DNA of 64,000 bases from Myxococcus sp046520405 (lineage in GTDB: Bacteria > Myxococcota > Myxococcia > Myxococcales > Myxococcaceae), in assembly GCA_046520405.1 (NCBI GenBank), contig JBKGHI010000009.1:21762-85761 (forward strand), written 5' to 3'. Under the pieces are notes generated by a model that had not been told where the DNA came from, made no database searches, and worked only from the letters and a program-made list of their open reading frames with translations. A program made the translations under genes and the position numbers. Each line of letters begins with the position of its first letter. Position 1 is the stretch's first letter. Below, one piece after another: positions 16,258 through 25,074 of the stretch.

Positions 16258-16809
16258 CTACAGCACCAACCGCCAGGACAGTCCGGCCAGGGTGGTGTAG
16301 CCCACCGCCGCGCGCTCCACGCGCCCCTCCGCGGAGAGGAAGAACACGGTGGGGAAGGTGTTGACGCGGAAGGCGGACTGGATGGCGTCGTCCCCGAGGA
16401 GCACCGGGTAGTCCACCGCGTGCTCCCGGACGAAGCGGCGCACGGCCTCCTCGTCGTCATAGGCCACCGCGACGGACACCACATGCGCGGAGTCCCCAGC
16501 GAGCTTGCGCAACTGGGAGATGTTGGAGGACTCCGCGCCGCAGACGCCGCACCAGGGGGCCCAGAAGGCCAGCACCACCGGCTTGCCGCGGAGCGAGTCC
16601 AGCCGGACGGTGTCACCTGACAGCGTCTGGTAGGTGAAGTCGGGCGCGGGCGTCCCTGCTCCGGGAAGGTGCCGGGCCTGCCACGCCGTCACCGCTGAGA
16701 GCAGCAGGGCGAACACCGCCAGGTCCACGCCCCAGCGCACCCACCACTTCTCACGGGCGCGTCCCCATGCGGCCTTCAACCGGGTGAGCGCGCTGGTACC
16801 GCCCTCCAT
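16258..16809 (-). CDS. TlpA/ResA-like membrane-anchored thioredoxin
   Basis: The start at 16809 follows a perfect AGGAGG. It yields 183 residues, with one membrane anchor (WGVDLAVFALLLSAVTAW) and a periplasmic thioredoxin fold. The active site is WCGVC in FWAPWCGVC, preceded by the KPVVLAF strand; the cis-Pro is in VNTFPTVFF. It probably reduces periplasmic disulfides, for instance in cytochrome c maturation or protein repair. No cytochrome gene is adjacent, so the partner is unknown. Confidence 0.88.
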   Translation of the reverse strand: MEGGTSALTRLKAAWGRAREKWWVRWGVDLAVFALLLSAVTAWQARHLPGAGTPAPDFTYQTLSGDTVRLDSLRGKPVVLAFWAPWCGVCGAESSNISQLRKLAGDSAHVVSVAVAYDDEEAVRRFVREHAVDYPVLLGDDAIQSAFRVNTFPTVFFLSAEGRVERAAVGYTTLAGLSWRLVL

Positions 16810-16872
16810 GTGCTTCCTCCTGCCTGGGACAGGCAACGGCCGCCCGAGGTGGGCGGCCGTGCCCGCGTCACA

Positions 16873-17238
16873 TCAATTCAGGGCGCTGGCCTCATCGGGC
16901 TGCCAGGCCGCGTCACGCAGCCGGGCGCCGTCCTGCCGCTGCGCGCGGCCCACCGCTCGGGTGACGGCGTTGCTGGCGCGCTCCAGCGTCCGGTCGATGG
17001 CCGCCAGCAGGTTCGCATCCGAGGACTCGATGGTCAGCTCCCGTCCGTGCTCCAGCCGGAGCGCCACGCGGCACACCTGGTCCACGCCCCCCTTGGGGCC
17101 GTTGGCATCCTCCAGCCTGACGACCACGTCCTTCACCCTGTCGGACAGCCGGTCCAGGGCGAAGCGCACGCGGCGCTCGGTGTAGGTTCGAAGGGTCTCT
17201 GTGAGGGGGATGTTCCGGGCTCGGATTTCGACTCGCAT
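16873..17238 (-). CDS. Short HPF/RaiA-type ribosome hibernation factor
   Basis: The protein has 121 residues from the ATG at 17238, with GGAGCG upstream. The N-terminus (VEIRARNIPLTETLRTYTERRVRFAL) and the LRLEHGRELTIESSDANLLAAIDR segment match the ribosome-associated S30AE domain. It lacks the C-terminal dimerisation domain of long HPF, so it is the short type with a divergent 25-residue tail. It would bind the small subunit in stationary phase or starvation. It is transcribed toward the TlpA gene and stands just beyond the T6SS terminator, so it is a separate unit. Confidence 0.8.
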   Translation of the reverse strand: MRVEIRARNIPLTETLRTYTERRVRFALDRLSDRVKDVVVRLEDANGPKGGVDQVCRVALRLEHGRELTIESSDANLLAAIDRTLERASNAVTRAVGRAQRQDGARLRDAAWQPDEASALN

Positions 17239-17314
17239 CCAGGACGCTCCTTCCGGGGCCCACCATGGGCCCACGCCTCTATCTCTGTCTTCGTGACGGA
17301 TTTGCCGCAAATAG

Positions 17315-17361
17315 GAAAAGCCCCCGTGAGCACTTCGGAAAACCGAAGGTTCACGGGGGCT
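17315..17361 (-). terminator. Terminator of the T6SS operon
   Basis: On the minus strand AGCCCCCGTGA (ending 17351) pairs with TCACGGGGGCT (down to 17319). An inner CCTTCGG/CCGAAGT pairing lies around the loop, followed by TTTT (17318-17315). It sits 26 bases after the last gene of the operon and upstream of the hpf-like gene on the same strand. Confidence 0.85.
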
Positions 17362-17387
17362 GCGGGCGGAGCCGTGGGGCCCTGGAA

Positions 17388-18482
17388 TTACGGGCCGCTG
17401 GACGTCGCGGGGGTGGCCGCCGGCTTCTTGGCCGCCGCCTTGGCGGGTGGGGTGGCGGCGTTCGGCGTGGCGGGGGCCTGCGGCTTGCTGGCGGCTTCAG
17501 AGGCTGGAGCCTCCGTGGGCGCCTTCTTCGGGGGCAGGGCCCAGATGGGGGCTTCCGGCACCGCGCGGGCGCCAATGCGCACCTGCTGCTCCACCATGCG
17601 GGACCACAGTGACGCCTTGTTGCCCACCAGGGCGTTGTTCGCCAGCTCCAGCGAGCGCGTGTCCTGGGCGCGGCGGTAGAGGCGCGGCGCCACGTCCGGC
17701 TGCGCCGGGTCCGAGTCGCTCACCTGCACCTGCTCCTGCACGCTGATGCCTTCCTCCGCGAAGGTGAGGGTGGACGTCAGCTCGAACTTGCGGCGCAGGC
17801 CGTTGGGCAGCTCGAAGGTCAGCTCGCGCGACAACGGGAACCAGGCGGCCCCCAGGCACGCGCGGTTCGCGTTGGAGACGGACTCGCTGAAGAAGCGGTT
17901 GGTGCGCAGCGGCATGATGCGCGCGTGCCGGCGGCAGACCTCTTCGTCCCCGGTGGTGCAGGCGTCGCCTTCCGCCACCAGGATTTGCGTGCCGCGGACC
18001 TTCTCCAGCCGCAGCTTCGTGTTCTTCGCCATGGCGCGCAGCGAGCCCAGGGCCTCCACGCGGAAGCCCTGCTCGCTGGTCTCCACCAGGGCCACCGGGC
18101 CCAGGGCCTCGCCGTTGGTGAAGCGCCGCGTCTGCACCCACACCAGCCGCTGGCCGGCCTGGAGCGTCTCCAGGACGAGGTCCTCCTCGGAGAGCTTCTC
18201 CGCTGGCGGCAGGGGCTGTGAATCCGGGCCGGCCTCCACGCACTCGTCCGCGGCCGGATCCTGCCACCACACCGGGGCGCCGGCGCAGTCCACGGAGGGG
18301 CGCGGGTTGGCGCCGCTGGACTTGTCGTAGCCGTGCAGCAGCAGCGCGAACCAGGTGTCCGGCGTGGGGAAGGAGCGCGCGTTGGGTCCCGCCTCGGCGA
18401 AGCACATCGCCGGCTTGGGCACGGTGGCGCAGCCGGCCAGCAGGGACAGCGCGACGGCGGAGGCCTGAAGCGTTCGTTTCAT
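17388..18482 (-). CDS. Lipoprotein of unknown function ending the T6SS operon
   Basis: The protein has 364 residues from the ATG at 18482, 8 bases after the tssH stop. The signal peptide has lipobox LLAGC. The middle region is mixed alpha/beta with several Cys (CFAEAGP, CAGAP, DEC, CTTGDEEVCRR), suggesting a periplasmic disulfide-bonded domain. The last 70 or so residues are an Ala/Pro/Lys-rich flexible tail of the kind that spans the periplasm or touches peptidoglycan. I recognise no named family. Its place as last gene of the T6SS operon suggests an accessory or regulatory role in the envelope. It is separate from TssJ, which is present elsewhere in the operon. Confidence 0.8.
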   Translation of the reverse strand: MKRTLQASAVALSLLAGCATVPKPAMCFAEAGPNARSFPTPDTWFALLLHGYDKSSGANPRPSVDCAGAPVWWQDPAADECVEAGPDSQPLPPAEKLSEEDLVLETLQAGQRLVWVQTRRFTNGEALGPVALVETSEQGFRVEALGSLRAMAKNTKLRLEKVRGTQILVAEGDACTTGDEEVCRRHARIMPLRTNRFFSESVSNANRACLGAAWFPLSRELTFELPNGLRRKFELTSTLTFAEEGISVQEQVQVSDSDPAQPDVAPRLYRRAQDTRSLELANNALVGNKASLWSRMVEQQVRIGARAVPEAPIWALPPKKAPTEAPASEAASKPQAPATPNAATPPAKAAAKKPAATPATSSGP

Positions 18483-18490
18483 GGATTCTC

Positions 18491-21136
18491 TCAGGCCTCG
18501 GCGAACCGGAGGTCCCAGTCGCCTGCCTCGGTCAGGGCCACGTGCAGCTTCGGGGGCACCGCGCCGCCCACCAGGTGCTGCAACAGCTCGCGGGACAGCG
18601 CCGGCATCAACGAGCCCTGGAGAATCTGCTCCATGTTGCGCGCCCCCATCTCCGACTCCGTGCAGCGGCGCGCCAGCTCGTCCAGAAGCTCCGGCGCCAG
18701 CGTGGTCTCCACGTTGTGCGCCTCGCGCAGCCGGCCCACCAGCTTGGCCAGCTTCATCTCGGCAATCTGGCGCATCACGTCGCGCTGCACCGGGCCGAAG
18801 GGCACCACCGTCATGCGCGCCAGCAGCGCCGGCTTGAAGTGCTGGCTCAGCGTGGGCCGAATCACCGACAGCACCTCCTCGGAGGTGGGCTGCGCGCCGT
18901 CCTCGAACATCCGCATCACCAGGTCCGAGCCCAGGTTGCTGGTGAGGATGAGCACGGTGTTCTTGAAGTCCACCGCGCGGCCCTCGCCGTCCGTCAGCGA
19001 GCCCTTGTCGAACACCTGGTAGAAGAGGTTCATTACCTCCAGGTCGGCCTTCTCGCACTCGTCCAGCAGCACGACGGAGTAGGGCCGCTGGCGCACCGCC
19101 TCCGTCAGCAGGCCGCCCTCGCCGTAGCCCACGTAGCCCGGCGGCGAGCCGATGAGCCGGCTCACCGTGTGCTTCTCCTGGAACTCGCTCATGTTGAGCG
19201 TCGTCATGAAGCGCTCGCCGCCGTACAGCGCGTCCGCCAGCGCCAGCGCCGTCTCCGTCTTGCCCACGCCGCTGGGGCCCACGAAGAGCATGACGCCAAT
19301 GGGCGTGTCCGGATTGCGGATGCCCGCCTGGGAGATGCGGATGATTTCCGCCACCTTCGTCAGCGCCGCCTCCTGGCCCCGCACCCGTCCCCGGAGCTTG
19401 TCCTCCAGGTTGAGCACCGACTCCAGCAGGTCGCTGCGCATCTTCCCCACGGGCACGCCCGTCCAGCCCGCGACGACGCGCGCGACGATGTCCGCGTCCA
19501 CGTCCGCGTGCACCAGCGGCACCTCGCCGCGCGTGGCGGCCAGCTTCGCCGCCGCTTCATCCACCGCTGCCTTCAGGGGCGCGGTGTCCGTGTCCGCGGG
19601 CGCCTCGCGCAGGGCCTTGCGCGCCTCCATCAGCGCGGCCACCGCGGTGCGCTCGGTCTCCCAGCGCGCGTGCAGCGCGGCGCGGTCGTCCACCGTGGCG
19701 CGCAGCTTCTCTTCCACCTCCTCCAGCGTGGCCTGGGCGTCCGCGCCGCCGGTGTCCTCCGCCAGGTCGCGCTTGCGCGCGTCACGCTCGCGCTCCAGCG
19801 CCGAAATCTCCTGGTCCAACTGCACCAGCTCCTCGGGCCGGGTGGACAGCTCAATCTTCACGCGGGCCGCGGACGTGTCGAGCAGGTCCACCGCCTTGTC
19901 CGGGAGCTGCCGGCCGGAGATGTACCGGCTGGACAGGTGCACCGCGGCGGTGACGGCCTCGTCGCGGATGATGACGCCGTGGGCCGCCTCGTAGGTGGGG
20001 CGCAGGCCGCGCAGCATCAGCTCCGCGTCCTCCACGCTGGGCTCCTCCACCTTCACCGGCTGGAAGCGCCGCTCCAGCGCGGCGTCCTTCTCGAAGTACT
20101 TCTTGTACTCGGCCCAGGTGGTGGCCGCGAGCGTGCGCAGCTCGCCGCGCGCCAGCGCCGGCTTGAGCAGGTTGGACGCGTCCGTGCCGCCCTGCGAACC
20201 GCCCGCGCCGATGATGGTGTGCGCCTCGTCGATGAAAAGGATGATGGGGGTGGGGGAGGCCTTCACCTCGGCGATGACCGCCTTGAGGCGGTTCTCGAAC
20301 TCGCCGCGCACGCCCGCGCCCGCCTGGAGCAGGCCCAGGTCGAGCCCCAGCAGCTCCACGTTCTTCAGCGCGTCGGGCACCTCGCCCCGGACAATGGCCC
20401 AGGCCAGGCCCTCCACCAGCGCCGTCTTGCCCACGCCGGGCTCGCCCACCAGGATGGGGTTGTTCTTCCGGCGGCGGGAGAGGATGTCCACCATCTGCCG
20501 GATTTCGCGGTGCCGGCCGAAGATGGGGTCAATCTTCCCTTCGCGCACCCGGCCGGTGAAGGACGTGGCGAAGCGCTTGAGGGCCTCATCCCCGCGGCCT
20601 CCCGCGCCGCTGGCCGCGCCTCCCGCGGCGCCACTGGCGGCGGCGTCCGCGGAGGCGACCTCCACGTTCTCCGGCGAGGGCCGCAGCACCACGTCCAGCG
20701 ACTCCAGCAGCTCGTCGCGGCGGATGGCGTCCAGCTCGGGGAACAGCTCGGCGGTGTAGCGCGAGCGCCGGCTGACGAACTGGGTGAAGAGCAGGCCCGA
20801 GCGCAGCCGCGTGGCGCCCTGCTCCACGGAGGCCAGCAGCCACGCTTCCTCGAACCACTGGAACAGCGTCTCGGAGAAGACGGGGCGGCCGGCGTTGCCC
20901 GCGCGCAGGCCCTGGAGGGCGCGCTCCATGCTGGTCAGCAACTGGCGGCGGTCCACGCCGAACTGCTGGAGGATGCGCGCGACGTCCGAGTCCTCCGGCT
21001 CCAGCATCTGCACGAGCATGTGCTCCGGGACGATTTCATAGAACCGTCCCGCGCTCGCCCGGGCCACGGCGGCCTCGAGCAGACGGGTAGAGGTAGGCGT
21101 CAGGCGACGGACGAGCGCTTTCGGATCGACGCGAAT
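18491..21136 (-). CDS. tssH: T6SS sheath-recycling ATPase ClpV (TssH), apparent ATT start
   Basis: Two complete AAA+ domains recycle the contracted TssBC sheath. D1 has Walker A GEPGVGKTA, Walker B ILFIDEAHTIIGAG and ALERRFQPV with both Arg fingers. D2 has GPSGVGKTE, the intact pore loop GSPPGYVGYGEGG, VVLLDECEKAD and TSNLGSD. Coding sequence extends upstream of the first GTG (21067) as IRVDPKALVRRLTPTSTRLL, the normal ClpV N-domain start. The only suitable codon there is ATT at 21136, 5 bases after a GGGGG ribosome binding site. That gives 881 residues, the family length. The sequence upstream is open but has no ATG, GTG or TTG. It lies between tssG and the terminal lipoprotein. Confidence 0.92.
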   Translation of the reverse strand: MRVDPKALVRRLTPTSTRLLEAAVARASAGRFYEIVPEHMLVQMLEPEDSDVARILQQFGVDRRQLLTSMERALQGLRAGNAGRPVFSETLFQWFEEAWLLASVEQGATRLRSGLLFTQFVSRRSRYTAELFPELDAIRRDELLESLDVVLRPSPENVEVASADAAASGAAGGAASGAGGRGDEALKRFATSFTGRVREGKIDPIFGRHREIRQMVDILSRRRKNNPILVGEPGVGKTALVEGLAWAIVRGEVPDALKNVELLGLDLGLLQAGAGVRGEFENRLKAVIAEVKASPTPIILFIDEAHTIIGAGGSQGGTDASNLLKPALARGELRTLAATTWAEYKKYFEKDAALERRFQPVKVEEPSVEDAELMLRGLRPTYEAAHGVIIRDEAVTAAVHLSSRYISGRQLPDKAVDLLDTSAARVKIELSTRPEELVQLDQEISALERERDARKRDLAEDTGGADAQATLEEVEEKLRATVDDRAALHARWETERTAVAALMEARKALREAPADTDTAPLKAAVDEAAAKLAATRGEVPLVHADVDADIVARVVAGWTGVPVGKMRSDLLESVLNLEDKLRGRVRGQEAALTKVAEIIRISQAGIRNPDTPIGVMLFVGPSGVGKTETALALADALYGGERFMTTLNMSEFQEKHTVSRLIGSPPGYVGYGEGGLLTEAVRQRPYSVVLLDECEKADLEVMNLFYQVFDKGSLTDGEGRAVDFKNTVLILTSNLGSDLVMRMFEDGAQPTSEEVLSVIRPTLSQHFKPALLARMTVVPFGPVQRDVMRQIAEMKLAKLVGRLREAHNVETTLAPELLDELARRCTESEMGARNMEQILQGSLMPALSRELLQHLVGGAVPPKLHVALTEAGDWDLRFAEA

Positions 21137-21188
21137 GGGAGCCCCCAGGAGTGACAGCGATGGTGGACGGTATACCGGCTCTGGCGAA

Positions 21189-22235
21189 TCATTTCACCAC
21201 GGGGACACTCAGCTGCGTCTGCTGGCTCAGGCCCAGCCACGTGTCCCGCCCGAGCTGGCTCGGCTCCTTGCTGGAGAGCCTGAACTGGTGCTGCACGCCC
21301 TCGGTGAGCCCCAGCTCCAAATCGTACTCCAGGGGGTCCCTCACGAAGAGCGCCACCACCTCCCGCACCAGGGGCAGCAGGTCCCCTTCCTGCATCAGCC
21401 GCTTGTAGGCGCGCGGCGGCAGCGGCCGGATGTGGATTTGAATCTTCCCCGTCCGGTCGAAGGCCTTGCCGCCCAGCAGCATGTTGCGGCCCAGCTGGTG
21501 GTTGGAGTGGCCCAGCCGCGCCCGGGCGTCGATGTCCACCCAGCGGCCCACGAACTGGCGCACCGACACCCGCGCGCCCTCCAGGTCCTCGCCGAGCACG
21601 TCCTCCAGCGCGACCTCCAACTGGTCGGACGTCCTCGCCCGGCTGGCCAGCAGCGGGGCGATTCGCAGCAACCGCCAGGTGGGCAGCGTCGCGTCCAGGG
21701 GCTTCTCGTAGGTGTCGAAGCCGCCCAGCGCCAGCAGGCGCCGGGACCACTGGTCCGAGAAGGACGTGTCCGTCTCGCTGGTGACGCGGTACTTCGATTC
21801 GATGCGGTACAGCAGCGACAGCAGCCGGTGGTGGAAGAGGTCCAGGAACTCGCGCCGCGCCGGGTGGTCCGGGTCCTCCTGCGCGACTTCCTCCGCCATG
21901 TAGTGGGGGAGGGGACTCACCGCGCCTGTCAGGCCCAGGAAGCGTGTCACCACCTCGAAGAGCGGCCGCTTCTTCGAATACGGGTCCTCCGCCCGCCCCG
22001 GCACCTGGTGCAGCGTCACCGACGACACATCGCTGGAGGGGAACCCCAGGGACGGGTCGTGCCGGAAGCGAATCATCTCCTCGTTGACGGGGCCCGTGCC
22101 GCCCACGCGGGTGGCCTGCGAGGTGAGCCGCTCCAGGAACGCCACGAGCGGGAAGAAACCCACCCGAGGCGCCAGCTCGGCCAGCTTCTGGGCCGCTTCT
22201 ACAAGAGCGTCTGGGTGCCGTTCCTCGGAAGCCAC
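21189..22235 (-). CDS. tssG: T6SS baseplate protein TssG
   Basis: The protein has 348 residues from the GTG at 22235, with GGAG 8 bases upstream. It overlaps the tssF end by 37 bases. An upstream in-frame start at 22328 would lie deep inside tssF and is rejected. Recognisable TssG features are the N-terminal FFPLVAFLERL, RFRHDPSLGFPSSDV, and the closing FRLSSKEPSQLGRDTWLG. It forms the baseplate wedge with TssF and TssE. Confidence 0.92.
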   Translation of the reverse strand: MASEERHPDALVEAAQKLAELAPRVGFFPLVAFLERLTSQATRVGGTGPVNEEMIRFRHDPSLGFPSSDVSSVTLHQVPGRAEDPYSKKRPLFEVVTRFLGLTGAVSPLPHYMAEEVAQEDPDHPARREFLDLFHHRLLSLLYRIESKYRVTSETDTSFSDQWSRRLLALGGFDTYEKPLDATLPTWRLLRIAPLLASRARTSDQLEVALEDVLGEDLEGARVSVRQFVGRWVDIDARARLGHSNHQLGRNMLLGGKAFDRTGKIQIHIRPLPPRAYKRLMQEGDLLPLVREVVALFVRDPLEYDLELGLTEGVQHQFRLSSKEPSQLGRDTWLGLSQQTQLSVPVVK

Positions 22236-23950
22236 GCGAACTCCGTCTGCGAGGGGTGGAGCCGGATGCTCAGCTCGTTGAACGAGTTGATGGTGACGTG
22301 AGAGGCGAGCAGCTCCTCCAGCACGCAACCGAAGAGGAACGAGTCCCCCACGCCCATGAAGTTCTCTTCGTCCAGGTCCACCCGGGTGCGGTGGCCCCGC
22401 AGCGGCGCGCCCTCCAGGAAGCGTGTCACCGGCTTCGTCTCCACGGCGCGGATGGCGTTGATGCGCAGGCGGCTGGCGCGCGCCGCCAGGTTGTCGGTGA
22501 GCGAATGGAAGTTGTACAGGTCCATCAGCCGCCGCAGCGCGGCCGCGTCCGCCAGCGAGTGCTGGTTGATGGCCAGGTGAGACAGGAGCCGCCAGTGCAG
22601 CTCGGCGCCCAGCGGCGCGCGCGCGGGCCGGCTCACCGGGGAGATGTTCTTGAACTTCGCCTGCGTGGGACTGGCGGACGTGGAGGCCGTCAAATCACCC
22701 ACCTGCAGCCGCGAGGGCAGCGAGCGGTTGGTGCACGTCAGGTCCATGGACAGCGCCTCCTCCCCGACGAGGTCCGGCGCGACGTTGCGCGGCGTCTCCA
22801 GGGAGATGTACGTGTCGATGCCCTCATCCAACGGCGAGTGCGCCCGGCGCAGCCGATAGAAGGACTGCTCCGCGTCCCCGCCCGCGGTGTGGGTGAACTC
22901 GTGGAAGGGGCGGTAGACGCGGCGCTCGTTGCGTCCGGCCTTCAGTCCCGTCACCGTGTCCACGGAGTAGATTTCCGCGTGGTTGGGCGGCAGGTCGGAG
23001 GCGCGCAGCAGGTGCTCGCGGTCCAACGCGTGGTGGAGGATGGGGTCCGCCGGCACGTTGAAGAGGTTCACCACCGGCGCGCAATGCAGCCGGAACATCT
23101 CCCGGTGGATGCGCGCGTCCAGGGGCGGCGGCCGCTCCAGATGGAAGGCAAGCTCGAAGCGGTCTTCCTTCAGCCCCACGGCGGCGTCCAGCCCGCGGAC
23201 CTCGAAGAACAGGAACTTCTCCGGCAGCGTCAGGTACTCCTGGAGGTGCCGGTAGCCCTCGCTGGCGCGGGGCCAGGGCAGCAGCTTGAAGTCGCGGTGG
23301 AAGCCCACCGGCTGGATGGCGTTCGCCGCCAGCTTGATGCCTTCTCCCTGCGCCGCCGCGCCGCGCACGCGCACCTGGCGGCAGTAGCGCAGCAGCCACA
23401 GCAGCACCACCGCCGCGGCGGACAGGTCGGCGTGGATGAAGAAGCGCAGGCCCTGTTCGCGGAACACCTCCGCGCGGCCCTGCTCCGTCGTTTGGAAGAA
23501 GAGCCGCAGCACCGGCGCGGTGATGGACGAGCGGTCCAGGAGCGCGTCGGTGAGCTGCACCGGCAGCAGGTCCACGTCCGTCGTCGTGCGGAAGACGCAG
23601 CTGGTGCCGTCAATGGGCTGGGACGCCACCTCCGCCCCGGCCGCCAGCCGCGAACGGCCACGCAGCGCGCGCAGGTGCGGGGTGAACTCGACGATGGAGG
23701 CGGCCGGCAGCGGGCGCAGGTAGTGCGGCAGCAGCAGCTCGGTGAGGCCGTGCACCAGCTCCGGCACGTCGTCGTCCACGCGCTCGCGGATGCGGGCCGC
23801 GAGGAACGCGAAGCCCTCCAGCAGCCGCTCCACGTCCGGGTCCGCGCCGCGCTCCACCAACATGCCCGCGACGGAGGGGTTGGCCAGCCCGAAAGCGCGT
23901 CCCATCTCCCGCAGGTACGACAACTCGCTCAGGTAATACTTGCTGAACAT
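22199..23950 (-). CDS. tssF: T6SS baseplate protein TssF
   Basis: The 583-residue protein begins MFSKYYLSELSYLREMG, the conserved TssF N-terminus, followed by FAxANP-like FGLANPSVAGML and DPDVERLLEGFAFL. The C-terminus contains FGCVLEELLASHVTINSFNEL. It forms the wedge with TssG. Translationally coupled to tssG. Confidence 0.94.
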   Translation of the reverse strand: MFSKYYLSELSYLREMGRAFGLANPSVAGMLVERGADPDVERLLEGFAFLAARIRERVDDDVPELVHGLTELLLPHYLRPLPAASIVEFTPHLRALRGRSRLAAGAEVASQPIDGTSCVFRTTTDVDLLPVQLTDALLDRSSITAPVLRLFFQTTEQGRAEVFREQGLRFFIHADLSAAAVVLLWLLRYCRQVRVRGAAAQGEGIKLAANAIQPVGFHRDFKLLPWPRASEGYRHLQEYLTLPEKFLFFEVRGLDAAVGLKEDRFELAFHLERPPPLDARIHREMFRLHCAPVVNLFNVPADPILHHALDREHLLRASDLPPNHAEIYSVDTVTGLKAGRNERRVYRPFHEFTHTAGGDAEQSFYRLRRAHSPLDEGIDTYISLETPRNVAPDLVGEEALSMDLTCTNRSLPSRLQVGDLTASTSASPTQAKFKNISPVSRPARAPLGAELHWRLLSHLAINQHSLADAAALRRLMDLYNFHSLTDNLAARASRLRINAIRAVETKPVTRFLEGAPLRGHRTRVDLDEENFMGVGDSFLFGCVLEELLASHVTINSFNELSIRLHPSQTEFAWLPRNGTQTLL

Positions 23951-23986
23951 CCTCGCCCTCCGCCACGCACCCCTGGATTCACCGGC

Positions 23987-24382
23987 TCACCACAGGTCCA
24001 CGCGCCCGCCCGGATGCACCTGGGTGTGGAAGCGCACCAGGCCGCGCCGGTCCCGGGTGGCCAGCTGGGCGGTGATGTCGAAGCGCAGCGCCGTCGGGTC
24101 CACCGGGTCCGCGCTGTGCTGCACCATCACGCTCTTCAGGCGCGGTTCGAACTCCTGGATGGCCTGCCGGATGGACTGCGTCATCCGCGGTATCGCCGAC
24201 GGGTAGGAATGGACGATGTCGTTCAGGTCCAGGATGCCGTACGCCGGCGACGCCACGGATTCTCCCTTGCGCGTGTTGAGCAGGCTGCGCAGGTGCTCGG
24301 CGATGGATTCAACGACGTCGCCGGGCGGGGCGAGCGTGCCGTTGCCTTCAGCGATGCGCGACAACAAGCCTCGGGAGCTCAT
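23987..24382 (-). CDS. tssE: T6SS baseplate protein TssE (gp25-like)
   Basis: The 131-residue protein has the gp25 fold signature: SIAEHLRSLLNTRKGE near residue 27 with the Glu that initiates sheath polymerisation, then YGILDLNDI. The C-terminus (RFDITAQLATRD) also fits. It lies between hcp and tssF. Confidence 0.92.
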   Translation of the reverse strand: MSSRGLLSRIAEGNGTLAPPGDVVESIAEHLRSLLNTRKGESVASPAYGILDLNDIVHSYPSAIPRMTQSIRQAIQEFEPRLKSVMVQHSADPVDPTALRFDITAQLATRDRRGLVRFHTQVHPGGRVDLW

Positions 24383-24463
24383 GGATTCTCTTCAGCAGCA
24401 GGGTACCCCACCGCCGGCCGCCCGCGTAGCCCACTGCACGGACGGCCGGTGGAGGGAAGGACA

Positions 24464-24955
24464 TCAACGCTGGGTGTCCCAGGTGTCCTCGTGCGTGACG
24501 CCGCCCTGGGTGATGGTCCAGTTGATGGTGTGGAACACCAGCTGGACGGTCTCCATCGGGGGCAGGTTGGTGCTGGCCGGAACGAAGGAGTTCGGCACCG
24601 TCTGCTGGATGGCGTTGATGCGCGCCTTCTTGATGGACACCGTGTAGAACTGCTCGGTGGTGCCATCGCCCGTCGGGTTCGGACGGAAGAACTTGAAGGT
24701 CGCGTCGACGACCTGGTTCTCGGTGAGGGCCTTCATCAGCAGCGGCGACGCCTTGTCGATGCGCTTGGTGATTTCGATGCCCTCGTACTGGCGGCGGCCC
24801 GTCGCCAGACCGGAGCCGGCCTCGCGAGCGGTGAAGACCTTCTGGCTGTACGCGACGCACTCGATGGAGTCCGCGCGGCCCAGGCTGGTCTGCGTGCTGT
24901 CGCCCTTGATGTCCGTCCCGTTCGCCTTCAGGTACAGGTGTACTGATTCAGCCAT
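24464..24955 (-). CDS. hcp: T6SS inner-tube protein Hcp (TssD)
   Basis: The protein has 163 residues from the ATG at 24955 with AGAGG upstream. It has the Hcp beta-barrel pattern: VHLYLKANGTDIKGDS, GRRQYEGIEITKRIDKASPLLMKAL and QFYTVSIKKARI. It forms the hexameric tube propelled by the sheath and can carry effectors. It ends 81 bases before tssE. Confidence 0.95.
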   Translation of the reverse strand: MAESVHLYLKANGTDIKGDSTQTSLGRADSIECVAYSQKVFTAREAGSGLATGRRQYEGIEITKRIDKASPLLMKALTENQVVDATFKFFRPNPTGDGTTEQFYTVSIKKARINAIQQTVPNSFVPASTNLPPMETVQLVFHTINWTITQGGVTHEDTWDTQR

Positions 24956-25074
24956 GACTTCAACCTCTTCGCTTTGCGCGCGTCCGCGCGCTGGTGGACC
25001 CGGGCTCACCGTAAACCCGGGCTTGTTGGAGCCCCTAAACTAGCTGAAACGACCGACGCTGGGTGAAACGGGCT
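24956..25074 (-). promoter_or_regulatory. tssC-hcp spacer with hairpins
   Basis: This 119-base spacer is one of the longer ones in the operon. It contains a GCGCGCG/CGCGCGC inverted repeat (about 24976-24991) and two CCCGGG copies (24999-25004 and 25015-25020) that can pair around an 11-base loop. There is no U-tract, so it is not a clear terminator. An RNA processing or stabilising role for the abundant hcp message is possible. Confidence 0.3.

Noticed and set aside
18218..21154. Open frame of 978 codons on the plus strand
   Set aside because: Complement of tssH with low-complexity Gln/His/Arg content; tssH has clear AAA+ motifs.
21189..22328. Longer tssG starting at 22328
   Set aside because: The added N-terminus lies inside tssF and is Arg/His-rich; GTG at 22235 has a ribosome site.
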